Positions 23,003-35,004 are shown, numbered from the stretch's first letter. The stretch is 64,000 nucleotides of DNA from Tamarix chinensis (GCA_030549775.1 CM060177.1:52389138-52453137), one strand, 5' to 3'. Made by a program: numbers and translations. The notes: generated by a model from the letters alone, not told the origin.

Positions 23003-23795
23003 GAATATGATCAATAATTGAGTTAAGCATCACTGAATCATCAATCAGAGATTTACATCTACCCCTCACTTGATCATCACATTGATCTACTAAGGCATCA
23101 CAATCTCTCAAACAATCAAATTTATTCACCAATTCCCCTAAACATTCCATCCCTGCTACATTAGAGGAGGGCTAAACATATGTCCTTTTGTTTAGATCAG
23201 GCCCCTCTTTCTAAGCAACATTATGAGAAGATTCCCTGTGAACCACTTTCCACTGCTTTAGCTGTGTTTCAACACCAGCCACAGGTACTTTATCATTTTG
23301 TTTAGGAAGAGAAGGGCCTGATTATGAAGTGCTTTGGCTTTCAAAAAATTCTCAGATGAATGGCCAGACACACTACAGTTAGAATAAAAAGTAGGTATCT
23401 GTTCATAAACCACCTTCTTAATCAAAGTCTCCCCACCAGGATCCAAAATCTCTACTAACTCCAAAAGCCTCTTCGAAACATCAACTTCCACTAGCATACG
23501 AGCAAATGAAATCCTATCACCTACACAAGTAATTCCATCCAAATACAGAGCTCGACCCACATCACTTCCTATCCTACTTAGGGAATCTATATCCTAATAA
23601 TCCAAAGGGAGATTAATGAGTTTTATCCATAAAGGCAGAAAGTGAAAATTTTCTTTCGAAAATTGAAACTTTCTATGCTAAGCCTTTAGAATGAATGGTC
23701 TATTCATGAATGACTAATAAGGCTTTGTAAGCACCCAGTCCCTATCCTTCTGAGATTTAAATGTAAAGATGACAAAGCCTTGATCATGCAATAAC
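22968..23795 (-). pseudogene. LINE ORF1, 3' part (DUF4283 / zinc knuckle)
   Basis: Reads HDQGFVIFTFKSQKDRDWVL and MNRPFILKA (DUF4283-like RNA-binding fold), then MGRALYLDGITCVGDRISFARMLVEVDV and YEQIPTFYSNCSVSGHSSENF. The last is a zinc-knuckle-like motif with only some Cys/His kept. Its 5' part is at 34342-34924, beyond the CACTA insertion; PKV at the far side joins LLHDQGF here once the AAC duplication is removed. Confidence 0.82.
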
Positions 23796-23825
23796 CACTA
23801 CTATGAAAATGGAAAATAATAACAG

Positions 23826-24060
23826 GACATTAATAGCAGTGGTTTGAAAACCGTTGTCAAACATATGAAAATTAATGCACAAGATAGTTTTGATAACGGT
23901 TATAGTTCAAAACCATTATTAAAAGGGCAACATAAAAATTTGCATGGATGTTTTAATAACAGTTCAAGTAAAACCGTTATTAAAAGATGTTTTAATAATG
24001 GTTCATACAAGAATCGTTGTCAAAAATGTCAAAGTTTTAATAATGGTTCCTAGAAGAATT
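23826..24060 (+). repeat. Left subterminal repeats of CACTA
   Basis: Several direct and inverted copies of GATAACGGTT / AAACCGTTATTAAAAG. In En/Spm elements such motifs bind the small transposon protein (TNPA); that role here is inferred. Confidence 0.8.
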
Positions 24061-24430
24061 GTTATTATAACCCCAAATCTGCCTTTTATTTCGTTCAGTT
24101 ATATTTCGTGCCAAAAATTTCAGACTCTCTGCACCTTCCCTCTCTTACTCTCCTTCTCCTTGCAAACCCTCGCATCACCACACTATGCACCACCACTCCG
24201 GCTCCTCTCAAGTAAGGTAAACCCTCTCACCGCCAACTCTCCACCACCCCTCTGCATTGTCGGCTTTGCATGTGTGTGCTGTCATTGCTCTGAACCTAGC
24301 AAGCACTTGTACCTTCATCCTCCGCCGTGTTTGTAGGTCGTTGCCTCAACTTGCTCGCCGCCGGCTTGTTGCTTGCTACCGCTCCCTTTATATATGTGTT
24401 TGTTCTTCCGCTCATAGCTTTTTCTCTACT
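24061..24430 (+). other. Pyrimidine-rich leader of the CACTA element
   Basis: C/T-rich stretch (CTCTCTTACTCTCCTTCTCC...) with candidate splice donors such as AAGGTAAACC. Probably promoter-proximal 5' UTR of element transcripts. Overlapping frames on both strands have no motif. Confidence 0.4.
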
Positions 24431-24955
24431 CATATATATATATATATTATATATATTATATATTATATATATATATATATATATATGCATGTTGCTATAG
24501 GGTTGCATTTGTTTATTATTAAAAAATTGCGGTTTGTCGTTCGAAAATGTGTTGTTGAATTTGTTGGTGAAAAATGTTGTTGTTCATTGTTGAATTTGTT
24601 GCTTTACTGTTATATATTAATAAATACATGTGTTGGCCGATACCTTTACATATATATATATATATATATATAACATGCATGAGAGTGTAGAATTATATAC
24701 GAAGTTAGCTAGAGAGATAAAAGACTTCAAATTATTAATAATGTCACTCATAAAAACTATATATATATATATACATATATTTTTTTCATTAATAAGTATA
24801 GGACACTAGCTATAAGATATAAGAAATGTTATATAATTAAATGAAAATATATTTCACGTTTGCACATCATTAAATGAAAATTTCAATTAGAGATGCATAT
24901 GTTAATGATTGTTATTTTATAAGGATTAAATAGATATAGAAAATAAGGAATATAT
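24431..24955. repeat. AT microsatellites and AT-rich filler in CACTA
   Basis: (TA)n tracts near 24431-24485, 24650-24672 and 24762-24780, with AT-rich sequence between. Nothing coding is recognised. Confidence 0.8.
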
Positions 24956-25030
24956 AAAAGTGAATAATTAAATAGAGAGAAATAACTGGTTATAATAATA
25001 ATAATAATAATAATAGTAATAGTAATAGTA

Positions 25031-25061
<31 letters not shown>

Positions 25062-25239
25062 TAGAGGATTTAAATATTAGGGTTTAATTACAGTTAGCTA
25101 GGTTTAGTATTAGGGTTTTATGAGGTTTAGGGTTAGGTTTTATTATAATTTTTTAGGGTTAATTAGGGTTAGGGTTAGGGTTTATCGTTTATTATAATAA
25201 TATAAAAGTGAAAAATTAAATAGACAGGAATAATTGTGG

Positions 25240-25270
<31 letters not shown>

Positions 25271-25455
25271 GAATAATAATAGCGGATTTATTAGGGTTTA
25301 ATTATAGTTAGCTAGGTTTAGCTTTAGTTTTTATTATAATTTATTATGGTTAATTAGCGTTAGGGTTAGGGCTAGGATTATGGTTATGGTTAGGTTTTAT
25401 CGTTTATTATACTAAATATAAAAGTGAAAAGTTAAATAGAGTGGAATAATTGTGT

Positions 25456-25494
<39 letters not shown>

Positions 25495-25745
25495 GATTTA
25501 TTAGGGTTTAATTATAGTTAGCAAGGTTTAGGATCATTATCGTATGAGGTTTAGGGTTAGTTTTTAATATAATTTATTAGTGTTAATTAGGGTTAGGATT
25601 AGGGTTAGGGTTAGGGTTTAGCATTTATTATACTAAATATACAAGTGAAAAATTAAATAGACAGGAATAATTATGTATAATAATGATAATAGTAATAATA
25701 TAGGATTTATTAGGGTTTAATTATAGGTAGCTAGGTTTTACTATA
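24956..25745 (+). repeat. ~220-bp minisatellite with telomere-like motifs
   Basis: Three full units and a partial fourth. Each has AAAAGTGAAAAATTAAATAG, a (TAA)n run, TTATTAGGGTTTAATTATAG, and then clusters of TTAGGG/TTTAGGG. Unit starts are near 24956, 25203, 25413 and 25640. The TTTAGGG-like runs are imperfect and short, unlike a true telomere. Confidence 0.8.
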
Positions 25746-26049
25746 TATATATATATATATATATAGATATAGATATTATCTTATTAATATCTACTTGATT
25801 TTACTATGTGCAGCTTGAACGATTTGATGATAGTTTGATGTTCAACCGATTTGTTAAATATTTAACTAAAGATTATGTCCTTATTTTAAATAGTTTGATG
25901 TTGTTTGCTTTACATAGTTGGTTAAGATTTAGTAGAATAAATTTATGATTTGTCTAGCAAGTTGAAGATTAGCTTACATATTTTGTAATTTAGATCCTTT
26001 CAAGAACAACCTTGATGATAAGATTTAGTGGCTCTCATTTATAGGTAGT

Positions 26050-26580
26050 GAGATGATATACCCTCCACCATATTTTCATATGGTGCCACATATATATCTA
26101 CAGACTCATGTGATATAGTTATACGACAAGCTATGTCAGTTGTACGCGAGTGGCTCATCCTATCACCCCTTCCATTTCAAATCATATCACCTTCTATTGA
26201 CCCTGCCTCAGATAGAGCCATAGGCATTGGCTACATCTACTTTTTTGCAGTGGTTTGTCTACCACACTCATGCACCACACCAAAGATTTATTGAGGGTGA
26301 GGTGTTTGCTAGACAATATGATAGGATATCGAGAGAGTTGATGGTCATTGATGATGAGTGGAGGTTTCTTTAGAGCTTGTCTCCGAGTATCCACCCCGGT
26401 TACCCTAGAGTATCCATGAGTAGACTCTCTTGCGATGATGTAAGGGATCAGATGATATATTGTGATGAGTGGACTTTCAAAGTTATGGTTTTAGTCAGGC
26501 TCGACAAGGCTACCAGGGGATTTAGTTTAAGGGATATGAGTTTTTGTTTTTTAGGTGATTGGGCTGTAGCAACCTTTTAA
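26050..26580 (+). pseudogene. Unrecognised coding stretch in CACTA
   Basis: Adjacent frames, broken by stops near 26105 and 26370, give HAPHQRFIEGEVFARQYDR, VIDDEWRFL and SPSIHPGYPRVSMSRLSCDD, then DQMIYCDEWTFKVMVLVRL. It ends at a stop at 26580. Composition is protein-like and the text lies upstream of the TNP2 gene in the same orientation. I do not recognise the family. It could be a remnant of an accessory transposon protein or a captured gene fragment. Confidence 0.4.
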
Positions 26581-26896
26581 TGTATATAGTGTCGCTATTG
26601 CTTAAATCCCATAGTATGTATATCTTTTGTAATTTGAACCATTGTACAATGTTTTGCTATATATATCTATATATATATATGAACTCTTTCTAAGTATGAG
26701 CAGTTTCATTGAGTATTAATATCTTTTTAGAAACGTGTTAGCATAATTCGTATATATATATATATATATACATAATAGCATGATACATTTGAGATTAATT
26801 CTTTCTAAGCATGAGCAATATGTGAATTATTAAACTTATAATTCAATTAATTTTTAATAATTACTATCGCATGGGATATATCTAGATTGAAAAAAT

Positions 26897-29875
26897 ATGG
26901 ATCGGAAATGGTTGTCTGCAAATCATCTGTCTAGAGAATATAAATAAGGAGTGGAGTTTTTCATCAAGTTTACAGTTGAACATGCTCGGGACTCTAGTAG
27001 AATAGTCTGTCCTTGTTTGAAGTGTGCTTATATTCAGCGTGTAAACTCTAATGATTTGAGAGATCATTTGTTTTTGTATGGAATTGATACAAGTTACACT
27101 TGTTAGATGTGGCATGGGGAAACAGAGTCTAAATATGATAATGACGATGTAGGAGGGATAGTAGTGGATCATCATTTGATAACTATGAGGGACATTCGTT
27201 AGAGGAGATGACTGAAAAGGTTTAGGAAAGTGCTTTTGATTGTCTAAAAATGTTCGAGAAGTTATTGAATGACTCAAAGAAACTTAAAAGCATGTAACAG
27301 ATGGAGCGATAAGAGTTTCATGGAATGATTATCACTTGTAAATGATATGCTTCCTAATGACAACATTCTACCCGATCGTACCTATGAAGCAAAGAAGATT
27401 CTATCCTCTATATGCATGAATTATGAGAAGATACATGTATACCCTAATGATTATATTTTATATCGCAATGACAATACATCTTTGGATAGTTGTCCTAATC
27501 CTGAATACAAAGCACCACGATACAAGAAGAACAAGGTGCCCACTAAGGTGTTATGGTATTTTCCTATAATACCAAGATTAAGACAGATGTTTAATAATGT
27601 TAAAGATGCCAAGAACCTAAGATGGCATACTGATGAGAAGATAGATGACAGGCTTCTTAGACATCCATCTGACTCTCCCCAATGGATGACGATTGATGGC
27701 TTGTTCACTGAATTCGGTAAAGAAAAAGAAATGTGCACATTGTGCTTCCCGTAGATGGAATGAATCCACATAATCAAGGCACCTAAAGTTTATGGCTGGT
27801 GATTTTGGTTATATACAATCTACCTCCGTGGCTCTATATGAAACACAAGTATATGATGTTGTCTTTACTCATTTTGGGGCTAAACAAACCTGGGAATGAT
27901 ATTGATGTTTATTTGGCACCTTTCATTGATGATTTTAAGTTCTTTTGGGACATGGGCATTGAAGTATTTGATACATATAGTGAAGAAAATTTTACTTTGA
28001 ATGTTATTCTGTACTATAAATGATTTTCCTAGGTATGGCAACTTGTCAAGTTATAGTGTGAAAGGCCATTATACATGTCCGATATGTGAGGAGAATAATT
28101 AATTTGTTCAGGTAACACATGGCTGGAAGACTATGTTCCTTGGTCATCGTAGGTTTTTACCAAAGAATCATCATTATCGTAGATAAAGAAAAGCATTCAA
28201 TGGCTTTCGAGAAGAAGTGTAGTCACCAATTCTTTGATGGGTCGACAAGTGTGGCTAAAGATGAAACATTTGAGTATCAAGTTTGGAAAGAAGAATAAAG
28301 ATAAGCCTCCATTAGTTGGGTGGAAGAAGATGTCAATATTATTCGACCTTCCTTATTGGGAATCTCTGTACATGAGACATGCCCTTGATGTGATGCATAT
28401 TGAGAAAAATATATATGACAGTCTTGTTGGTACATTACTTAATGTTCCACGCAAGACTAAAGATGGTATCAATACTCGAATGGATATGGAAGAAATGGTT
28501 ATAAGACGGGAACTGGCACTGCGAGACAATGGAAGAAGAAAATATTTACCACCGGCGTGTCATACTCTTTCCAGAAAGAAAATTTCAGTTTGTGAATTCT
28601 TTCATAGTGTCAAGGTTTTGGAAGGGTATTCATCAAATGTCAAAAGGCTCGTGTCGATGAAAGAGTTGAAATTAATTACCTTGAAGTCTCATGATTTTCA
28701 TATTTTGATGAAGCACTTATTACCTATAGCTATATGTGGAATTTTTCCAAAGCGTGTTCGAATTACTATCACGAGGCTTTGTTGGTTCTTTAATGCCGTC
28801 TGCTCTAAAGTCATACATCCTGATAGTTTGGATGCCTTGCAAAAAGGGATTGTGATTACTTTGTGCCAGCTTGAAATGTATTTTCCACCCTCATTGTTTG
28901 ACATTATGGTACATCTGACTGTTGATTTAGTTTATGAGATAAAGATGCTAGGACCTATTCATGGGCATTGGATGTACCCCTTTGAACGGTTTATAAAGTT
29001 GATAAAAGGTTATGTGAAGAATTGATATCATCCAGAAGGATGTATTGTTGAGAGTTACCTTATGGAAGTGGCAATTGAGTTTTGTACAAAGTACTTGTCA
29101 AATGATGAAGCTCTTGGTATTCCTAAGTCTGAACATGCAGGAAAAATTGAAGGACAGGGTATTAGGGGCAAATAGTTTGGGCGTGTAGACCCTGACATGT
29201 TCCGTAAATCACATCTATATGTATTACACAACAATGATGATGTTCAACCGTACATTGAAGAGCATATGATTTCTTTACGGATTGAAAATCCATAAAAGAC
29301 TGAGAAATGGATTATCGATAAACATAACTTTTCCTTTATAGATTGGATAAGATATTGCATCATTCCACTCATCGAACATTCCCTAACTTTAATTTCTGAA
29401 ACCCTGCATTCGTTGTCTTAGAAAACTCGTTATGAAGTTTTTTCAAATACCAATTATGTGATCAATGGTTACACTTTTTATACAAAATAACAAGATGTGA
29501 AGAGTACAATGCAGAAAAATGGGGTGAGTTTAGTGGCTGAGGTAATGTATATTGCTAGTGCAAAAGAAAAGAATCCTACTTATGCAGATATGAATTATTA
29601 TGGTGTGATTGAACATATATGGGAGTTAGATTACAATGTATTTAAAGTCCCTGTATTTAGCTGCAGATGGGTTGATAATAGCTATGGGGTTAGATATGAA
29701 TATGGATTCACATTAGTAGACCTCAATAGGGCAGGGCATAAAAAAGACCCATTCATCTTAGCATCACAAGCGACACAAGTATTCTATGTCACTGATCCTG
29801 CTGATAACAGATAGTTTGTTGTACTATCTACTAAGAAAATAAATGTCAATGAATGTAATGATGAAAATAATGCCT
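26897..29875 (+). pseudogene. TNP2-like CACTA transposase
   Basis: The ATG at 26897 opens MDRKWLSANHLSREYK. A transposase-associated zinc-binding domain follows (ARDSSRIVCPCLKCAYIQ, DLRDHLFLYGID). The Transposase_21 core is at 27347-28230: LPNDNILPDRTYEAKKIL, YEKIHVYPNDYILYRND, VLWYFPIIPRLRQMF, YNLPPWLYMKHKYMMLSLL and KGHYTCPICEEN. Then come HALDVMHIEKNIYDSLVGTL, a DUF4218-like part at 28690-29020 (LLPIAICGIFPKRVRITITR, LCQLEMYFPPSLFDIMVHL) and a DUF4216-like part at 29497-29815 (NYYGVIEHIWELDYNVFKVP, GFTLVDLNRAGHKKDPFI). This is the catalytic protein of CACTA elements. Stops and frameshifts (27100, 27754, 28020, 29025, 29174) inactivate it. Confidence 0.92.
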
Positions 29876-30212
29876 ATTAGAAAAAAGAGTGTGTCTCAGC
29901 TATGTAAGCAACTCAATTATTGAATAATGATAACAATAAAATTAATGAGGAGGAAATATATGTTAGGGATGATCATCGTAAAGTAATATATGTATCAGAT
30001 CCTGAAACTAATCAGAAAACAAGGGGAAACAAAAGAAGGAAAAGAAGGCAATAAGGGTAATAATATTGTAACATATGATATGTGTGCTGGTTTTTTTAAA
30101 TGCATTTTTTTATCTTCATGATAGGATATTTATTGTATCGATAATATAATGGTACATTATGCTCAATACATAACATTCTAACATAATTTATTTATTGATT
30201 TTTTTTAGATAT

Positions 30213-32260
30213 ATGGCCAACAAAAACATTGATAGGGATAGCACTAATGAAGAAGGAAAAGAGGACTTATGATTTTGAGAATCATCACAGACATGAGGAA
30301 TAAAGGAGAATTAGTCGAGTTAGGATTGAATACTTACAATCTTCCCACTGGCCCTTATGCCGACATGTTCCTATCTCCTATAATAATTGGAAGCAAGTTC
30401 CAAAGGGTCATAAGGGTCATATTTGGCAAGAAATCATGGTAAATATGTTATTTTATGTAATCATTTTTGCATGTCAAATGTTATTAATTTAAATACATTA
30501 ACATCGATATACATCTATATGTCTTATTTTACAGAGTGTTTAATGTCCCAGAGAGTAGGAAGAAATGGCTTGTTAGACATTGTGGGGAGCGTCTAAGGAC
30601 ATTTAGGTCATATTTAGCTCGTAGGAAAATGTATAGAAAGAGGGATGGTTCTCTATGGGAGAATCCACCCAAATGATACGATTTCATCGATCAACAAAGT
30701 TGGAACCAATTTATTGCATATCGTCTTACGAGGGATTTTAAGGTATTTGTTAGATAACAATTAAACATTTTGTATCAATCCTAGTATTATGATTAATATT
30801 GAAATAACCATGTGAATATGTTTTGGTTTGTCACATAGGAAAAAAGTGCCAAAAATAAAGAGATTACGAAGCAGAATAAATACTGGCATAATATGGCTTG
30901 CAAAGGCTAGGCAGGCCTTGAAGAGGAGTTGGTATGCATTTTGTGATTTATCTATATACATATAAATGTATAATTTTGTAATAAAATTCTTAATTAAGAA
31001 TATTTTTTTATTTATAGCTCCTAGCCCAAGACTTGGACCCATGTACCTCGTCCATCAATATTGGTACATTATGAAAGATGGCTAGAGAAATAAGAGATGA
31101 ATATATTATTGAAGATGTAGATGTTGCAGCTAAAACAATTGTAAGTTTGTAGATATCTAGAACCCTACTTATTTTAGAAAACTATTATATTATGCTTATG
31201 ACTATAAATAATATTTATTATTATATTATTACATTATTATATTACAGGACGAACTTCAAACGTCAGATGGTGAGGAGGGGGTGGACCAATAGAATATTGT
31301 GTCCCAGGCTACAGGAATTGTAGAACACCCTCGAAGACACAGGGGTCTTGGATTAGATATTACGAAAATGAGCGTACGTGGTCAATCTCGTGGTTCTCGT
31401 AACACTGGTGAGCAAGTCGCCATCCTTACACAGAAATTGAACGTGGCATTTGAACGGATGGCAACAATGGAGCAAGAGTTGTCATTTATTAAATCTCAAG
31501 GGTATAAGCCATCCGATTCAGTCGACCATGATCAGCTTCATATACCTAATGTAAATAGCATTAGAGATAGATGTGAAGTTAATGCACGTCTTTCTTCTCT
31601 TCCCAAGGTAAGCATTATAAACTATGAATTATTATTAAATGTATTTGGTGTAATAAATAATTAATAATGTGTAATATTTTTGTTTAGGGTTTGCATAAAT
31701 GTGACTTGTTAGAGAATGACCTTTCAACTCTTTTGGCGAAAGGAAGGGTCCACATTAGTCACAGTTCCCAAATGCAAATAGTCCATAGGTAAAACTTAGC
31801 CTAAAATACAAGGCCGGTGAGTATTAACACTCCAATCATTGGTAGTGTGCCCTTGCATTGTTATAAAGAGGGCGATGAGGCAGCCACAGTGCTAGAAGCT
31901 CATGGAAGCTTTATGCCTTGGCTTGCAGATCAGATAAGTTTCACTACTAAAGAGGTATTGAGATTTGAAATCTTCATTAGACCTTGTTTAGTAGTTATAC
32001 TATTTATACCTTTTTCATATATATATGCTTAATACATATTTTTTATTTATTATCAATTTAGGAATCAAAAAAGGAATAAAAAAAAGAAGAATGCTCCTGC
32101 TAGTAAAACCAAGAGAGGTACTAGTAGAATGAGCAACACAAAAGAGGGCATTGCTAAAGGAAAGAGAGCTAAATCTAAAAAATTAGTTGCCGCACAAAAG
32201 ATTCTTTCTTCGGAGAAAAGCCAACCTCCACAGCAATAGTTTTATTGTATTTCTATGCCC
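30213..32260 (+). pseudogene. Transposase_24-like (Ptta/En/Spm) gene, multi-exon
   Basis: Exons joined by GT-AG introns can be read. They give DMRNKGELVELGLNTYNLPTG, then HVPISYNNWKQVPKGHKGHI (shifted frame), an intron to about 30534, VFNVPESRKKWLVRHCGERL and WNQFIAYRLTRDFK. Further introns end near 30839, 31016 and 31247. NTGEQVAILTQKLNVAFERM (31410-31480) looks like a coiled coil. Later exons give SVPLHCYKEGDEAATVLEAH and a Lys-rich stretch (32050-32230). This is the layout of the plant En/Spm accessory transposase family. Stops near 30674, 30909 and 31292 mark decay. It may be one gene with the Ulp1 part downstream. Confidence 0.75.
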
Positions 32261-32339
32261 AAGACTACCTTAGGGACAATTATATTTTCATTGATTGTCG
32301 TCTTGAATATGTATGGAGGGACAATGCTACTTACATTGT

Positions 32340-33398
32340 ATCGACAGTTGACATAAGTGACATTTATAATCAGGAATGTATATCAACCACGATTATTGCC
32401 ATCTATGTCACGTAAGTATTATTTCATATTTGAGATTTTAGTACTCTTGTATAATTGGAATTTTTATGACCTCTTATATGAGTTATTATGCATTGTTATT
32501 GTCATCCATAGGTTAGTAGCTAATCGTGTTGCGATGGAGGGAATGCCGTCCTCTATTGTGTTTGGGTGTCCATACTACATAGCTGACGGTAGTGCAATAA
32601 GAGAGGGTAGGCACATAAACTATTTAGCGGATCACATTTTGATTGAAGGACACTACATGCTCTATCTCATTCCTCACCTCACAACTAAACATTACGTTTT
32701 GTATGCCATCCGACCTAATCTTAATAAAGTCTATGTGTTTGATTCCCTTCGAACCTATGACTTGCCTTTTAAAGTTGCTCGTCGTGGTGGGAAGGAATTT
32801 ATTGACATGTTAGTATGCTTTTCACTTCTTACTTCATTAGCTTATTTATACATATATTCTACTTTCATTATTTGAGGTATATATACGTACCATATTGTGT
32901 ATCTAACTCTATTTAATAGGGAACTACGGATAGCATATCAAAGACGAGGTGGGAATGGTGTCCCAGACCTAAAGAATTTTCAATATGAGCCTGTCATGGT
33001 AATTAGGAAGATAACTATTTTGTATTTTTTAATTCAAATTAATATATAATAGTTAGAGAACTAACTGAATTCATTTGACAATGTCCACAACAACAAAATG
33101 GCGATGATTGTGGATACTATATGTGTAGAGTAATGGACCTAATAGTCCAAAACATATCGGTTAACATAGATCCAAGCCATGTATGTTTGCTTTTCCATGT
33201 TTTTCCATTAATGAATCATGAAATATATATTTGGTACTTGACCTAAGTGCTAACTGTATATTAATCAAAACTTAGGCATTTTAGTTTTTCACCGATGACT
33301 ATGCATGAGGCCAGTAATACAATGTTGATAAAATTGATGAAATTGATGAAGTTAGAGGCCAATGGGATAAACATGTGCACTCATTCATTTGGTATTAG
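32340..33398 (+). pseudogene. Ulp1-like cysteine protease (C48) domain, multi-exon
   Basis: The exon at about 32512-32808 reads MEGMPSSIVFGCPYYIADGS, HYMLYLIPHLTTKHYVLYAI and NLNKVYVFDSLRTYDLP. Exon 32920-32998 follows. The exon from about 33085 reads PQQQNGDDCGYYMCRVMDLI, and the last exon (33276-33398) ends VRGQWDKHVHSFIWY. His (KHY), Asp (FDSL), Gln (QQ) and Cys (DDCG) fit the C48 catalytic set of SUMO/ubiquitin-like proteases. Two decay signs: the acceptor before CPQQ reads AA rather than AG, and stops interrupt the last exon. Ulp1-like domains are known in some plant transposons; what they do for the element is unresolved. Confidence 0.82.
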
Positions 33399-33711
33399 GT
33401 AGGGATCTATATATTCTACATGCATGTTTAGGTTTGTATTTCGCCTACATTTTTCGGTCTTCCAGGCTAGATCTATGAACTTTTTTCTTTGGGGTGTAGA
33501 GCTACCAAGTTGTGGTATGCCTACTAATTTTGATTCCTAAGTATGTTCGGTGTATTAAGACATGTATACCAATTAGAGATTGATTGAAATTATGGTGTGA
33601 TTGGAAATTTCCTATAAATTGATGTTGTTTTACAATGCAGATTTGGTAATTATTTGAACATACAACTATGTATGTGGGTAGGAACAAAACAACGAAAACA
33701 TTAAAAAAAAC
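33399..33711. other. 3' non-coding part of the CACTA element
   Basis: AT-rich sequence between the Ulp1 stop and the subterminal repeats. No motif recognised. Confidence 0.5.
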
Positions 33712-34330
33712 TATAGTTTTAATAACGGTTCTTATTAAAAATCATTATTAAAACCACGTATTTAATTTCAAATTTATGATCATTTAATATGTATTAGGGT
33801 TTAATAAATGCCTAATCAATCACCGAAATCCTAATTGGATGATAGAGTTTTAATAACGGTTCTTATGAAAACCATTATTAAAACTTAGGTTTTAATAACG
33901 GTTTTGAGAAAGAACCGTTATTAAAACCATACATTTAATCTCCAATTTATGCTCATTTAATACGTATGAGGATTTAATAAATGAATAATCAATGACTAAA
34001 ACCCTAATTCGATTATATTTTAATAATGGTTTTTGTAATAATCGTTATTAAAACCTAGTTTTCCACAACGGTTTTTACTTGAAAACCGTTATTGAAACCT
34101 TGTTCTTAACAATAGTTTTACTTAAGAACCATTATTAAAACCTTATTTTTAACAACGGTTTTTACTTCAAAACTGTTATAAATATAAAGTTTAAACACAT
34201 ATTCATGGATTTTTGTATATTTTTTATAATAGTTATGAACCATTATTAAAGATTTACTAACGGGCAGTTCAATAACAGTTGAAAATAGTTATTAAAACTA
34301 TAAGATAACCATTATTAAAACCCCTTTCCG
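33712..34330 (+). repeat. Right subterminal repeats of CACTA
   Basis: More than ten copies of TTTTAATAACGGTT and its reverse complement AACCGTTATTAAAA, often paired as hairpins around short loops. This array (about 620 bases) is longer than the left one, and an internal stretch with CATTTAAT...TTAATAAATG is itself repeated. Confidence 0.85.
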
Positions 34331-34341
34331 GGGTAATGAAC

Positions 34342-34950
34342 ACTTTTGGTTCCTTCACACCTTTCCAATTCCTTTTAACAAAACCAATCATTTATCCCGA
34401 AGTTGGCCAATACCCAATTATATAGCCAACTATAGCCCATCACCAATTAGCACTGCAATTCTCCACCTTATCTGTCTGAGGAGCCACACAAATTTTTCCC
34501 CTATAATAGGAGGAACATAATGCAACTGGGAACCTATAAATGCAATTTTATTTCCAATTACCTTTTCTTTCTTGGAAGAAGAAATGCCTAACCCTTGATC
34601 TGCTGATACGTTACGTATCGGTACATGATCAGCCCTATCAACCTTTGGGACATTAGATATAAAGAGGAGCATTCCTTCCCTAGGCTTTGAAGAAATCTTG
34701 GACAACTCCCTTACATCAGTAAGCAAAGCAACTTCTGCGCCTGCATGCAAATTGCACGCACTTGAAGAACCATTCTCGATATTATCTGAATCAACCACAC
34801 CCTCAATAACCACAACCTCTACCCGAGAATCAATCCTAGATGAATCCACATCCTTGGATGACCCTACACAACCCTTTCCCATCTTCTTCTTTTCCATGGA
34901 GGCTGCTCCCCTAGTATGTGACACGGAGGAGAGAGGAGAGAGCGGTTAGG
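34342..34950 (-). pseudogene. LINE ORF1, 5' part
   Basis: The minus-strand frame from 34924 opens MSHTRGAASMEKKKMGKGC. It is Ser/Asp/Lys-rich and low in complexity, like LINE ORF1 N-termini. It continues past a stop near 34428 to NWKGVKEPKV, where the CACTA element interrupts it. About 50-80 bases of LINE 5' UTR precede the ATG before the 16-bp duplication. Confidence 0.7.
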
Positions 34951-35004
34951 GTTTTCTTGGTAAACATTTAGGATGATTTTCACCACAATATTCCCTTCCA
35001 TCCT

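Larger units (their letters stand above)
23796..34338 (+). mobile_element. CACTA (En/Spm) DNA transposon, 10.5 kb
   Basis: The left end CACTACTATGAAAATGG faces right end (reverse complement) CATTACCCCGGAAAGGG, 11 of 17 alike. The 3-bp target duplication AAC is at 23793-23795 and 34339-34341. Removing the element restores the LINE ORF1 frame. Terminal regions hold inverted copies of an AATAACGGTT motif, as expected for transposase-binding subterminal repeats. Inside are a pyrimidine-rich leader, AT and TAA microsatellites, a 220-bp minisatellite, an unknown coding stretch, a TNP2-like gene and a Transposase_24/Ulp1-like gene. Stops in the genes and a decayed right terminus suggest it can no longer move by itself. 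Confidence 0.92.
19682..35004 (-). mobile_element. L1-type LINE, split by a CACTA element
   Basis: Identical 16-bp copies of ATTGAGGATTATCATT flank it (19666-19681 and 35005-35020). The T run at 19680-19687 is the poly(A) tail of a minus-strand element. Without the CACTA insertion it is about 4.8 kb, which is normal for plant L1 elements. In reading order it holds ORF1, then ORF2 with endonuclease, RT and a C-terminal zinc-binding domain. It inserted into the RT linker of gypsy element C, whose coding text continues on both sides. Many stops and a changed RT active site mark it as dead. Confidence 0.9.
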
